From: Lepisosteus oculatus
Taxonomy: Eukaryota > Chordata > Actinopteri > Semionotiformes > Lepisosteidae
DNA length: 64,000 nt
Direction of reading: 5' to 3'
NCBI RefSeq assembly: GCF_040954835.1
Contig: NC_090709.1
Location: 44,090,490-44,154,489, forward strand
Position numbers and translations under genes: made by a program. Shown piece by piece: positions 35,321-50,300 of the stretch (position 1 is its first letter; every line of letters begins with the position of its first letter). The notes beneath the pieces are model-generated. The model made no database searches. It was not told the origin of the DNA and saw nothing but the letters and a program-made list of their open reading frames with translations.

Positions 35321-38300
35321 GTATCCTTGGGAAGAAAACATTTTAAACTATACAACAATATAAATTACTAAAAAAGAAATCTTGAGCTTTACATAATCCT
35401 CCAATTTCATGAGCAGATTTAGTTTTCAGTTTAAAGTGAATTCTGGGGTGAGCTGTGGTGATCTTTGTTTATGCTGATTTGTGTCACCCATGATGCCCAG
35501 TACTGTTACTGTACCAGCTGTGTGGAGTTGTCTAATTGGAGAATTAGTTAATATCATTGCTGGGTCACTTCACTTCACCCCTTTCAGTACTGAACCACAA
35601 GTACATATGTGCAGTCAGAGTGTTAATGAAGTCTGCTGTAAAATATTTTTTATAATCTTATGACAGCTTCTAATCATATTCTAATCATATGAAACTGAAA
35701 CTGAAACAATCTAATTATCTAGAACTGCAAAAGTCCAATAAAAGCCAAAATAAAAGCCAAAATCAGATTTCTGGAGCATTTCAACAGGACATTACAGGAA
35801 AAAAAGGACAATGAAGACTTATATTGGAATTTAAAACAAATATCAAAATTATTGTTTCTGACTAACAAAGAGATTATAAATAAGAAAATATTATTATCCA
35901 TGTTTAAACCAGGTGGTGCATTGGCACTGTGATTATCATTGCAGCCTTGCAGCACTGGGGCCCTTGGTGTAATTCCTGGGGTGCTCTCTGCATACTCTTT
36001 GCATGGGTTTCCTCCAGGTGCTTAACCAAGTGGTTTGATAGAGTTGGCCCTGGTGTGAGTGTATGCCCTGTGATGGATTGATGTCCTGTCCAGGGTGTAT
36101 CCTGCCTTTTGCACATTGATTCCTGGGTAGGATCCATCTCTCCTGGGACTCTGAAATGGACAAGTGCTTATTGTAAGTGATGCAGTGTTAAGAATTTTTC
36201 AAATAATAATAATAATAATAATTGCTTACACTTATATAGCGCTTTTCTGGACACTCCACTCAAAGCGCTTTACAGGTAATGGGGACTCCCCTCCACCACC
36301 ACCAATGTGCAGCATCCACCTGGATGATGCGACGGCAGCCATAGTGCGCCAGACCGCTCACCACACATCAGCTATCAGTGGGGAGGAGAGCAGAGTAATG
36401 TAGCCAGTTCATAGATGGGGATTATTAGGAGGTCATGATTGGTAAAGGCCAAGGGGGAAATTTGGCCAGGACACCGGGGTTACACCCCTACTCTTTTTGA
36501 GAAACGCCCTGGGATTTTTAATGACCACAGAGAGTCAGGACCTCGGTTTTACGTCTCATCCGAAGGACTGTTCAGTGATTTAAAAATATCAGCAATGTTA
36601 AACTCTATTTTTTAATTAAAGGCCATTATCAATGTGACGTCATAATTTTTTTTTTCCTGAAACCCAGTACAGCTGCCTCTTACAAGTTGTACATCAGATG
36701 TCTTTCGTCAGTGAGGAGAAAAATAAGTCACTTAAAGATTACCTTCCGAACTTGTTCTATATACTGATAAGAGATTTCCAGTTTGAAGAATTTGATCATG
36801 ATAAGTTTAAGGACAAGTTTCTGAATGCCTTGGATAAAGAAACAAAGACAAAATATAAGGAAGTCTTTGACAAAACAGAAATTCATATTCTGCCACAACC
36901 AGCTCTTGGGAAAGTGCTCAAGTAAGTATACTTTTTATTTATATATAATAATATAATAAACTATTCAGGAATTGCCAAATACTTAAACATTTTGTTCTTG
37001 TTTTTGAAAGTTTGCTGTGCTTTATATAATTTCTCCTTTCCAGTGTGTGTACAGTATTTGAAAGGAAGGGTCAAATATCATCTGTACTCAACAGACTCTG
37101 CTTACTTCTGTCTGTAATTTCCTCTCAAACTCAAACCTTCTGTTTTTGTTGTCCCCTCACATCCTTGCTAATGTATTAGGATTTGTTTTGGTGAGGAAAA
37201 AACAAGTGAGACACAATCTATTCATAGATCATCTTTTCTTCCTTATTTGCTTTTCACCTCTGCTAAACAGTTTTGTTTTCTGTCACTTAGTCTTACCCCT
37301 GTACCCCTATTATTTTGATTTGCCTGACATCATAATATGATATTAATTATCACTCTAATTATTATAATAATTATAACATTCTACTGTTCCTAAAATCCTA
37401 TTCTATCTTACCTGATGGATCCACATTTTAAGTAGTAAACTATAATTTATAAATTTAAGTAAACTATAATTTCTATTTACATTTCTTTATTATATGTAAG
37501 TTTGGTAATAAGAGCATGCTTACTTAAGTGTTTTTAACATATGTACTTGATTCTTCTTCAGAAAACTCCCGAAAATGAAAGATGAAGATTTAGACCATGA
37601 CTTTCTAACATCACTCAACACCTTTGTGACCACTGTTCGTGATAAACAGTCTGCTCCCAAGGCAGTGAAAAGTCTCGTCTGCACACCAGGAGGTAAAGCC
37701 TTCACAAGCAGCTCTGTTAAATGACAGTGGATATTCAGTTATGCGACTGTTGTCAATTACATCTCTTGATTTTCTTGTTCAAATTCTAAAAATGGAATGA
37801 GCTGACGTAAAAAAGCACTTTTTTTAGCACTTTGGCTTTACACTTTGGACAGTACACCTGGCTGAGGAACTGACAGTGCTGGTCAGAGATTAGTGTTGCC
37901 TCCTTACTGAAGAAGGATGAGCCAGAGGAACCTGCTGCAAAGGATGTTGGGGTGGAGGGAGGGGTCTGTTACATTGGCACATTGAAAATGTCTCCATTTT
38001 CATCCTTTGTTTTAGCATATTTATGGGACAAATTAACCTCTTTTATACTGGGAGGTAATAAAATAAAACACATGGTTTTGGTTCCCCAGAAGTATATAGT
38101 GTATTCAAGAGTGATCATTAAATGAGTAAACTAAGATGTCAATGCATAGAGAGACTTGGCTGAACCCATGTTCCCAGGCTATAGGGTGAGGAAACTGTAA
38201 GCCCAGTTCAGAGAAGAGTGGCTGAGGGGCTGGTGCAGAGGTGGAGACAGGGGGAGGAATGAATTCATGAGCAAGGAGGAGAAAACGTTTACGTTTACAG

Positions 38301-41300
38301 TATATACACTGATATAAACTGATCATTGTGTCAGTGCTGGTGTACATTAAATAAATAATAGTAAGGAAAAATTGTCACATTTTGTAGCAATAATGTTTTG
38401 TGATTGTATGTATGATTCTTCTTCTTATAATACCTTGAAGAAACTAGAATTTAAAATGCAGTCCTCATCAGAATTCAAAGAACGAATAATTACATTGCAG
38501 ATTTCTAATTGCAGTTTCATTTTTATTCCTCAGTTTCTGGTGAAAGATGTGATATTTTTCCTGAAAATACATATTTGCTTTGTTACATTTTCGTGCAGAA
38601 ATGTGTTTTTTTTTAAACAGGGACAACCAATGAATTTTTATATCATTAATGTTTCAAATAATTCTGAATGTTATCACTGCAATTGTTGCAATACTAATGT
38701 GTTTCATTACTGTATATTGATAGTAATAATATGAAAAGTGTGTTAATGAAAGAATGTGTATTTTTTAATTAAGGAAATTACTTCAGGAATGCTCACAAAT
38801 TAGAGCAGCTGAGGGAAAATCCATCTTTGTTTTTAATGTAAACTACATTAAAAATTAATTTTATTAATTAAAAATCAGTTAACCAAATGTAAAAACTCGT
38901 CTCAGCACTTATTTTACTGCTGAGAATATAAGAAATGAGATATAAGCAATCTTCTGGGAAGAAGTCAAAATGTAATCTCACCCCCTTCACCAGGTGGAAG
39001 ATTTCCCAGAGAGAAAGAAATGCTTCTGTAATATCAAAAAAGTCCATGTGGCCACTGACAGCAGCACCTGGAGGACACAAAGGTTCTCATTCAGTGAAGA
39101 AAGGAAACTCAGCCCCTTGGTCTTTAATTTCCTTTGACATGTTGCCCCAACTTTATGTCTGGGAATGTCAATCAGATGTGTCTCTTAATGCCTCAAAGTG
39201 CAAATATGGATCTCACACAAAGCATGATAAATATTAATGTTTACTGCCCTGTAATATTATTAAATATTTTTAAAATCCAGGAAATATTACAAAGAACTTT
39301 TCATTATTTTATTAAGTGTTTGAGGCATTAAAAGCATTACAGGTGCTGTCAGTTCCAGTAATTACTGGTTGTATTTTTATGGTTTTTCAGTATAAATATA
39401 CACATTTTGTTTGTTCTCATTTGCTTAATCTCAACATATCACCACCTGACATTACTCTTTTCCCCTCTGTGAAGCCTTTGTGGAGCTGGCTCGCTCCTAC
39501 ATCAACATGCTGAACAAACAAGACAATGTCTGTCTGACAGTAGCTGCTCTGGAAATGAATGAGGCCTGGATAAACAAAACATTTCTATTAGCAAAAGATA
39601 ACATGGAAAATATTGTAACAGAGATGGAAGTTCACCTTCCACACAATGAAGATGCACTGTGCAAAGACTACAATGAAAAATGTGACAAAGTAATTGAGGA
39701 GTTCATGAAAAAACTGGAATATACCAGCGGCACGAATCAAAAGGAAGAAAAGAAGAAGGAGTTACAGGTAAATCTAAAAAATAGTTTGTCATTAAATACT
39801 AAATACTAAATTAAAATATCAGTAGAGAATGAATACTGTACTTGATTTCATTGTTAAATAGTTCTAACTTGTTTACTTTGTTTATAAAAAGCATACACAT
39901 TTGCTACATATAAATATCAATAAGGCTGAAATGCTAATATTTTCTGAAAACCTGAATATCTCCCATCTTCCTAAATAATTTTTTAATCTAGTGAAAATAA
40001 TTACACTGTTTATTGAAGAGCAATGAAAGTATAAGTGTCTAGGTTTTACATTAATAGCTACTTCATTGCATACATGAATATTAATTAGTCAGCAGATAGG
40101 TGTGTTATATGTTCTTTGGGATAGCAAAATACTGAGCTCAAAGCACAGATGACCAATGTTAACGAGTTCCTTAAAAATCTGTATAAAAAGCCAAAATACA
40201 TGGGTTTTTTTATGCAAGAATGGTGAAGGTTTGCCCTGCTTGAGTAAAACAAATTGCCTGGTTAACAGCAAGACTCATTCATGCCATCAGTAGTCCAGGA
40301 AAAAAAAAACAGACAACCACAGACGTATTTACTGATCTTTAGGAAGTGATGTAATAGAGAATTAGAGTACCAGAGGTTAAAATCAACTGTGTCACATTAA
40401 GGAACAGCAATGCATTGCAACACATTCACTAATATTTCCCAAGTAACATTCGCCTCCTAAATTAATTTTCATCATGCCATGCTGTGTGTTGTATCACATT
40501 TCGCAAAAGTTTTTCAAATTGATTTATCATTAACAGAAAAAGAATACAAAGATGCACAAGTTTGATAATAAAATAAAGGGAAAGGTGACATTATGGTTTT
40601 GTATGCCTTAGTAGATATGGTCTAGTGCAGAAAAAGGAAAGAACAAAGTGTATATCTTCATTGAAGCAGCAAACATATTGTTAATTGAAACTTTAGGAAA
40701 AGCACTTTAGGAAACCTGTAATTATTGTTTATAATCCCTTTTCTTTGCTTATTAAAACATGAATTTCCATCAAATTTTACCATTCCACTTAGAAACTGAA
40801 AGACCAATGGCTGAATGAACTTTGTAAAAAGAATTGCATGAAAAGATTTACGAATCTAAAGGATAAATACGCTAGAGGTCTTCAGAATCACAAAGACAAA
40901 GAAATATTTAATGAAACAATGAAGAGCATAAAGAAGATCAGAGAAGAATACTTCATGTTTCACAGTAAGTTAAATTGTCGGCTCAATTTAATTGAAAACA
41001 ATACTTTTAAAGTTGTTTTATCAATTGTTACAGTTTACTTCTGTTTTTTTAAGAACATTTCAGTACACAAAGAATGAGCTCCCATGGTGCTCTTAGTTTT
41101 TGGCCTGACGTGCTTTGTGCACTTGAGTGTTTAAACTCAGTGTTTAAACTTGTTTCCACAAGGCTGTACCTTTAAACTGTTGCTTGGTATGACTGCGGAC
41201 CAGCAATTGACTTTAAGTTGTCTTGTGTCTTCCACAAACGCAGCAGAAATTTAATTCTCTGCTCAAGGATCGTGGTATATTTATATGATACAGTATACAG

Positions 41301-44300
41301 TATATACAGAAGCAGCCATTCAAGGTTCACAGTACAAACCCGTACAGCACGCAACTAACCACAAGCCACCTCGGCATATGCCACGGTACGTGATTGGCTG
41401 TCCAAAAATACCGACAGGGGCACTCGTGGTGCATTGGTCAGTAGTGAAAAGATTTAATCATTTAATCTGTTTACTGTGCACATTATAATCTGCTTAGTAT
41501 TGAATATTTATATGGAATTTTACCACTAAAGGGAAATTTTAGTAGCTGAGCATAAAAAGAAGAGGAACATAACGCATCTGAAGGTCATAAACGATATTAA
41601 TTTAGGAACATAAACATATTACTGTATGTAAACTGTACTGTATATGGCTGGTCTTGGTATTTTAAAGAAAAAATACACACCAGTATTCCATTTCTCCCTA
41701 AACATTTTAAGCATCAAAGTCTTACAGTACATGTGGTTATTTTGAAATGTTTTTACTTGCTCCTTCTGACCATATTACTGTACATTTATATACTTCGTGA
41801 AAAATTGATATTTTTAACCTTTGCTAATACGCTCGTTATCGGATAAACAAAAGCATACTTTTAGAATTGGATAAATAGGGAATATAAAATGGATTTGTGT
41901 ATCTAAATAAATTAATAACGGTATAGCTATAGTTCTATATTGATATGTGTATTGCTGTTTCAGTGCATGTCTTATGATTTGCCTTGGCGGCGTGACAGCT
42001 TAAGTGACTGATATGTAAGCATGAGGTTGGATGTTTCAATCCAGCAATCTCTGTGAGTTTTCTTTTGACAAATAAACATTTCTTTGAAAAACGAAAATAG
42101 CAAATATTATGGACACTACAGTATATTGACATTTTTTATATTGCTAAATATCACATGTTCGTACCGTATGTAGACAGTGGTACCACAGGTTGTAGGGCGT
42201 AAATCCACATGAGCCCGAAAGCCCTACATTAACGTTGTGCATTCGCCTGGTGCTGCGCGGTTTACATCTCTCTCTGCAGGAGTGCTGGCTGTGCCGAATT
42301 AAACCGGTCTCACTGTTTTTTTCAAAGTAGGATAGGACGAGTCTTCCAGCAAAAGACACTCCACCTTCCCCCACGGACACATGTTTTCTTAGTAAAACAG
42401 GTTCACAGTTCGAAGCTGTGTCAGTCTTCTGTGTAAAGAAAATCGGTTTGAACACCATGGGGGCTGTTTTTAATAAGCTGCTGAGTAAAGAATAGGAATT
42501 TTCCTGCTGTCAGCAGTATTGTGTATATAGTTTTTTGTACAGGCTGTGAAAAGTTTCACAAAAAGAGGTCTTTAAAATTAGGCTGGTCAAATGATTATTT
42601 TAATTCTTAAAAAATAAATCAAAAACAAGATATAATGTTGTGTTCCTACTTAGACATTGCACGACTTTAAAAGCTTAAAAAACAGGTTTCGATAGTTAAT
42701 AACCACTTTTAAAAAATGGGTGATTTTTCTTCCTCATGATCAGCTTAGAATCTCTGTTTATGCTGTAAGGTTTTTACTACTTAATTAAACGTTTAAAATA
42801 CACGAATTTCATAAACACAACACACGTTTCGATTAAAAAAAATAATATTCTGTTATCTTTCTGGTATGTAGAACAGATCAGCAGGTTTTTTTTCCCGTAT
42901 CAGAGGCTCTGAAAACAGTGTGCTGCCCACTGCACTGTGTCAGAGGGAGAGGTAGCATTGGAAAGGAGAAAGCGCAGAGCTCAATAATGCACAATGGCTG
43001 TGAAGCACCAATTGCGTTCATAACTTAGTGTTTAAAATTAAACAACGTAAATAATTTTCTTTGACTTCTAAGTCCCTTTATTATCATCAAGCACAGGTTT
43101 CTTTTTTGATGCCATCGTTAGACAAAGCAGGAACTTATTGTACTTTCTAATGACATTACATGTGGAAAGATTACAGATTACAGATTTTAATCGTCTTTAA
43201 TTTTGTTATACATTTTAGAAAAGTTTCATCTACGCATACACCACAAAACTATTTTCGATTGTATTTCTGAATGCTATGTATAAAAAAACTTTTGATGGCT
43301 GCATCTGTATTACAGACATTTACAACAAAGACATATCATAAAACATTTACATATATTGTTAAGTTATTACTTTAAATATATACTTTAAATTACTGTAAAT
43401 ATATTACTTTATTTTATATAACACCTTTACAACTGGCATCTCAAAGTAATACAGGATTCTGGCTATCAAATTCTGAACATATTGGAGATTGCTCAGTGTG
43501 GAGTTAAATAACCTAGTGAACAGGATGTGCATCTATTAATTGTGTTGAAAAAAGCCTTTCTTGATTTCTCTAGTTCCTAGTTTCTCTATGTTCCCTTTAA
43601 AATAAACGATTATCCCACAATGCTGTGTACTACATGGCCGGTAGGGAAACTAAAGGGAAATTTTAGTAGCTGAGCATAAAAAGAAGAGAAGCATAAAGCG
43701 TGTGATGGTCATAAACTATATTAATATAGGAACTGCATCAGAGATATTTTTTTAACTGCATTACATTGGGGAGAATCAGTATAGCTTACATTTATATAGA
43801 ATGTATAGAAATACATTTTTCCTGCATCAAAGTTTAATTCGTTCAGATTGCCCTACATTACAGCCCCAGTGCTGCAAGGTAGCAATGCTAACCACTTCAC
43901 CACCATTAAAAATGGATGGATATCTTAGTTATCTTTCTAATTCAGAGGTTTGCATGCATAATTTAATTTTGAGAGCCACTGAGACATCTGGTACTACTGT
44001 TGTATTTATGAAAAAAAAACATACAAAAAGCATACTAACAACTGTGCCATCCTATTCCTTAGTTAATACATTTTATTTTTATAAACAGTTAACATTTTTA
44101 GCAAAATATTTTGAATTATATTTACCCTATTTTTTCTTTAATTTTGTATTTAACTTATTTTATGATAGAAAGATTTAATGTACATTTGAACAATAAAAAT
44201 ATGGTATTACAAGATGTGGGGAAAAGTGCAACAATTTATTACAGTGCTAAATTTAATATTATTGATTACTAATAGTTTATGCTAACACCTAACTTTCTTA

Positions 44301-47300
44301 AGTAGATGTATTAAAAACAGGTGGGTAGCTGCATCAGCATGCATAGGCTGCAAAGGAACAAGTAATAGGTTTATTCCATGCTGAAAAAAAGAAGAAAGAG
44401 AACACAACGTTTCGGCCGTGGAGCCTTCTTCAGGTCTTGACACCTGAAGAAGGCTCCACGGCCGAAACGTTGTGTTCTCTTTCTTCTTTTTTTCAGCATG
44501 GAATAAACCTATTACTTGTATTAAAAACAGGTTTGCCCAGCCTAAGAGGGGGGGTCAGCTGACACTCCTTCATACACTCAAGTGAAAAATTAATAATGCC
44601 AATATAAACTTCAAATTCTCTCTCGCTTTGGCGATTTTGAAAAAAGTATTGAAACAAGAGAGTGAGTGTTTTTTTTAATTCCTGGTGGAATCGGGCTTCC
44701 ATTAGAATCAAGTCATAGGTTTATTCCATGCTGAAAAAAAGAAGAAAGGTACACATTCCATAAGAATCAGCACCCTTATATAGCGCCTTTATATAGCGCC
44801 TTTAAAGGTGGCTTCTCCTTGCACTTTGACAGATCGTCTTTAAATTAATTTTTGATTTAAAGTTTGACAGTAAATGTTTATATTGTAACGCATACAGCCT
44901 CCATTTCTTTATAACATTTTTAAAAATCGTTTGCGCAGTCTAAGGGGGGGGGTCTGCTCTCATTGACAGCTGACACTCCTCCATACACTTAAGTGAAAAA
45001 TTAATAATCCCAATGTAAACATCGTATTTACAATTTGTTGATAATAAAAATGTTAAGTTCTCTAAAGCTTTCTCAGTCACGTACGATAGTTTACCCATGG
45101 AGCTGTGTAAGCATGCGAAGGCAGCAAAATATCAGCTAAATTTGAAGTTGTGACACCGAAAATATTATTAATAACCTTTTAAATCTGAAGGGAGATCTAA
45201 ACGGATCCCCACACGATCAGAGGGCAAGACGGTGATTACTCATTGTTATTAAAAAAATGACTTAGATTCGAACATGTTGTGATATTTAGAAATATAAAAA
45301 AGTCAATTAATTGTCCATAATATTGCTATTTTATTTTTTCAAAGAAATGTTTGTTAAAAGAAAATGCATAGCACTAGCTGGATTTGAACAGCCAACCTCT
45401 CACTTAGAAGTCAGGCACTTAGACCATCACACCACTCACATGATGAGTGGAAAATTAAATATTTTCGTTTTCAAAGAATGTGGACCAGGGTAATACTTTG
45501 AGTTTACAGCTTGTCCAAGGTCATTCGTTATTAATACTATTAGTAATATCTTTGGTAAAGACTTTGATGGCGACAGCTCAAACGCTGTACATGAGAGGTT
45601 GAGCTTTATTAGCTCCACCTTGCGGAAATTCCAGATACTATTATTTTACTTGCGGTACCATGTGGTATTATGCAAGAATATACGGTATTAATACAGTATT
45701 ATACGGTAACTTGAGTTATACCGCGACAAGCGTTATAACGCAGTATCGCCCGGTTGTTTTGAATGGCTGCTTCTGTAACTCCACCTGGCGGTTTTATAAG
45801 GTGATTCCGGATACTATTAACATAATCTAATTTCCAAGAGGTAAAATGCGGTATGACCTGAAATGAATTGTTATGACGCATGTTTGATGCAACATGCCCA
45901 CCGCGTTGTACCGCAGTGTACCCCGCTTATTTTGAATGGCTGCATCTGTAGGACAAAATATTTAATCTCTGCATCAAAGCATGAAAAATGATGTTGGAAG
46001 CCTTTATCATTGGATAAATTGAAAGCACTGGTCAGTTGAATTTACAGATTATTTTAAGAGCTCATCTCACATTGATTGAAACACTTGTGTGTGTGTTTTT
46101 TTTAAGTATGAATACTTATTCAATCAGTTATTTTCTGGTTTATATCCATAATTCATTTGGCAGGATCTGTAGAATTGGCTACACTTTGATATTATAAAGT
46201 ATTTTGTGCAGATAAATGGCATAAAATCCCAATTAAATACTCAATTATTCCATATAGTAACCCAATAATAGATAAATATATCCAACGGGAGTGAATACTT
46301 TTGATAGATAATGTATTAATTATATAAATAATGAGAAAGCAGCAGAGTGAATTCTGAGGTTTACAGAAATATTTGGGCCATTATTTTGAAGAAATGACTT
46401 CCATCACCACCATCAGAATGACAGTGACCCGAAACACACCATCCCAGCAAACCTCGAGTTATCTCAGCCAGTCCAAGTCAAATCCAATTGAGCAGCATTT
46501 AATATAATAGGGGGGGGGGATAGAAAGAATGGACAAAACTATCCTGTTTTGCTCATTAAAACATCTTATTAAAGCATCTCAAGTGATTACGTTTTTAACT
46601 TAAAGTGCATGTGTCTCGGTACTTATGTTGACTTGAAATCAATGGAACACAAAGTAAGTTGTTGTTATAATCTGATCAAACGTATGCATAACTTACCCAG
46701 AAATAACATATGGACGATTTACCAGGAATAAAATAACTCCCCAGAGTTATGCAAGATTTACATAAATCCAACATTATGTAAAATCCTGACCTGGGCGAAA
46801 TAAAGACTTATTAAATATGAATTTTCTTTTAGCTTTATTTACACATTTTAACAGACAGCCTCCAAGTAAAAACCAAATGCTCCTACCTTCTGAAAGTACA
46901 AACTGAAAACCTTGAAAAATGGGCTGAATTATTCTAATTATTTCCATAATCTTAGATGTAGAAGTCAGACATGTTGGTCTGTAATCACACTTGGGTCAGT
47001 TTCTTCTTGTGGCTGGGCTCTATACTGGCAGTGAGCCTGACTGGAGCAGCTGTTGGCTCATCAGAACCCCTTCACTGCAGAATGTTATTGTGCTCTTCTG
47101 CCATGCCTTCCTGATTTTCTTGTTGAATAACCTCATGCCTTATAGGAGAGTCAGGGCAAGCTATAGGATCACCTTGTATTCTGCATTTTATTGAATACTC
47201 TGGTGAGATTCTGCCTTGTTAGAGTATTCATTAATTTTAATTGATTAAAAAAACAATATAATCATTTCTTACAGGTGGTTAGTAATTTTTAAGTTAAAAT

Positions 47301-50300
47301 AAAGTTTCCTTAACTCAGTATATCTTGTGGAGAAGGGGACACAGAATCTCAGTCTGGTTACCAAAAAAAAAAATGTTCAAATATTTAGTTGTTAGTTTAC
47401 AGTTTTCTTTCCTACTGATGGCAGAGCTGAAATCCGATGGAAGTAGATCCCAGACACAGTCCAATGTTTTAAGCAAGCCTTCCTTCAAGCCAATTGAAAA
47501 GCAGTTCAAAAGGCTTACACATTAAGCACTAATACCTTCAACACTGTGCTATGGTTTACCTGTTCTAGAGAATTACCTTTATCAGTTCATGTGATATGAA
47601 TGTCATGAATGTGAACTCAACAATCTCTCCTTTCTGGTGTGAGATAATAGCAATTTATTTAGGTTCTAGGACTCACAGAATACAAAGAGATTTCACTTCT
47701 GACAGCTTAGTCTTTCCTGTTGTACATGCAAAGATGTTCTTTCTATCCAAGATCCAAAACTGTATGAGATGTATCCGATTAGTTTGACTTTTAGTGCTGT
47801 CCTAAAATTATACAATCATTATTTTCATTTGAACTAACCTTTCATTTTTTTAATAATCCTGTCCTGTTGTATATTGAATCGACAAAACACTGTGATTAAT
47901 GAATACAAAGTTTTGCTATTTTTTACTGGTGCTTGTACTGTATTACAGGGGTTATCATGCATTAAGATTCCATAACAAAAAAACATAAATGAACATAAAA
48001 GGTATCAGTCATTCACTTGAGAACTATACATGTGTTTATAAAGACACATTTTCTGAAGATTGTGTACATCTTTAAACATTGATATTCACAGGCTAAGTTT
48101 TTTTTTTAACGTGCTTTATGCTGTTGGAGTAAAGCACTTAAAATGTTTTCATTTAGGGTCTGATGATATAAGCAAGACTGTGTTTTCTGAACTTGGCACC
48201 CTTCACCTGGACCCTTTGCTTAAAGACTCCTTGAAGGTAATTGTCATTAAATTAAAAAACTTCTTATTGAATTGTTTGGTCCACCGGTTTACTGAAAGAC
48301 CTGTTACAGAATAGTGGTACTATTGATACAGATGCAGCCATTCAAAATGCGCGGTACAAACCCGCGGTACGGTAATCTACCCACAAGCCACTGCAGGGCA
48401 CCGCGGTAAGTGATTGGCTGGCCAAAATGACCGACAGGGGCACTCGTGGTGCATTGGTTGGTAGTGAAAAGATTTATTTCATTTAATGTCTTTACTGTGC
48501 ACATTTTAATCCGCTTAGTTTTGAATATTTATATGTAATTTTACCACTAAAGGGAAATTTTAGTAGCTGAGCATAAAAAGAAGAGGAGCATAACGCATCT
48601 GAAGGTCATAAACGATATTAATTTAGGAACATAAACATTACTGTATGTACGTAAACTGTACTGTGTACTGTACTGTACTTGGTAGTTTAAAGAAAAAATA
48701 CACACCAGTCTTCCATTTCTCCCTAAACATTTAAGCATGAAAGTTTTATGAAACGGTACCCAAATATGTGATTGCTGTATAGGATGAATTTTAATCTTAA
48801 AAAATTATTTAACACGAAAATTAAGCTGTTTACATCTTCCGCCTGAGAACAGTCACCCGTTGCTACCCAACGCAGAAACACAGCCACTAACTAGCAAAGA
48901 GAGGACATTAGCTAGCCAATATGATAAAGAAATAAATGATTATTTTGTTTATTTCTTTTGCACATTTATTTGAACATTTCCATCGATTGTACAAGCACTT
49001 GTAAACTGTCCAATCCCTAGTTCATCAGGCATTTTCTTTTATGCTGCGGGCATTCTCCCGGTCTGGTGCCGGTCTGTGTCTTCTAGGATATAATGCCAGC
49101 GAACTCTTGTTTTTATGTCCACTATAACAGACAATCTCCTTTGCTTTTAACCGAGCGTCTAACCCCTCTGATTGGAGAAAAAAGACGTGCTGGCTTGCTA
49201 TACATACTGTACCAGGAAGATGATTTCTTTTTATTCGAAACGTGTATTTTAAAAGTTTAAGAAGTAAAAACCTTACAGCGTACACAGATTTCTAAACTGA
49301 TCAGGATCGTTATCTTTGTCTTATCCATAATGTTCACCACTCTGTCCAGCAAATTAATAATAAACTTTATTTTATATAGCATTTTAAACTAATAAGTAAT
49401 TAGATTGCTTATAAACCTAATCACTTTTTCTACATAAACACAGCGTACTTGCTCTCTGAAAATGCTTTTTCTTTTTATTTAGGCTCAGATTTCAACTATA
49501 GATTGTATTATTATAAACTTTCTTGGAAAAATGTATTTTATGTAAACCATGTTTGCTATTAATTCATTTAGGGCTAGAATATGTTCATTGTCTTCCAATC
49601 GAGTCGAGTTGACATTAAAAGCTTGCCACGCCCGGACTGTTACACCAACGCATTAGCATGTTAAAGCGATTTCATTGAGGAGCCTAGCTTTCTTAACTAG
49701 TAAGTACTGTACTTCCTTGGTTTTGGAGGGGGAGGTGTCTTTCGCTAGAAATCTCGCCCCCTTCTACTTTGAAAATACCTGTGAAACCGGTTTAATTCGT
49801 CACAGCCAGCACTCCCGCAGAGAGAGGGGTTGTACTCGTTAATGTCTTAGCCGGAACACATCATTATATCTCATTTTGTATTTCTATAAAAAAATCGTTT
49901 GCCCAGCCTAACACTATTGTTGTTACTGTTTTTATCCTGTAAAGCGCTTTGAGGAGCACAGCTTTCTCACCACTTAGATTACTTTTTGATACCATCCTTA
50001 CACAAAGCAGAAACTTCTTGTATTTTCCGATGACATACAAGTGGAAAGATTACAGATTTTAATCTGCTTTTTTCTGAACCAGGGAAAATCTGATCATGTT
50101 TCTCTATAACAATAAAAAACTTTATTTTACATATCACCTTTAAAAGTGGCATCTCAAAGCAATACAGTAGATGTAAACCACAGATTACAGAGTAAATACC
50201 CAGACAAACGCAAACGCGTTTTTAATAAAATTATTTTATTCATTCAGCAGAGAGAGAGAGAGAGAGAGCGTAAAACCTGGGCGTAACAGCTGTTCCTATT

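Larger units (their letters stand above)
35321..36672. other. Intron with two interspersed repeats
   Basis: It contains a SINE (35912-36165) and a second widespread-type repeat (36203-36580). The acceptor is CCCAGTACAG ending at 36672; using the earlier CAG at 36667 would break the frame. Confidence 0.7.

Noticed and set aside
36164-36403. Small ORF in the intron between exons 1 and 2
   Set aside because: It lies in an (AAT)n-headed interspersed repeat and would break the GBP frame.
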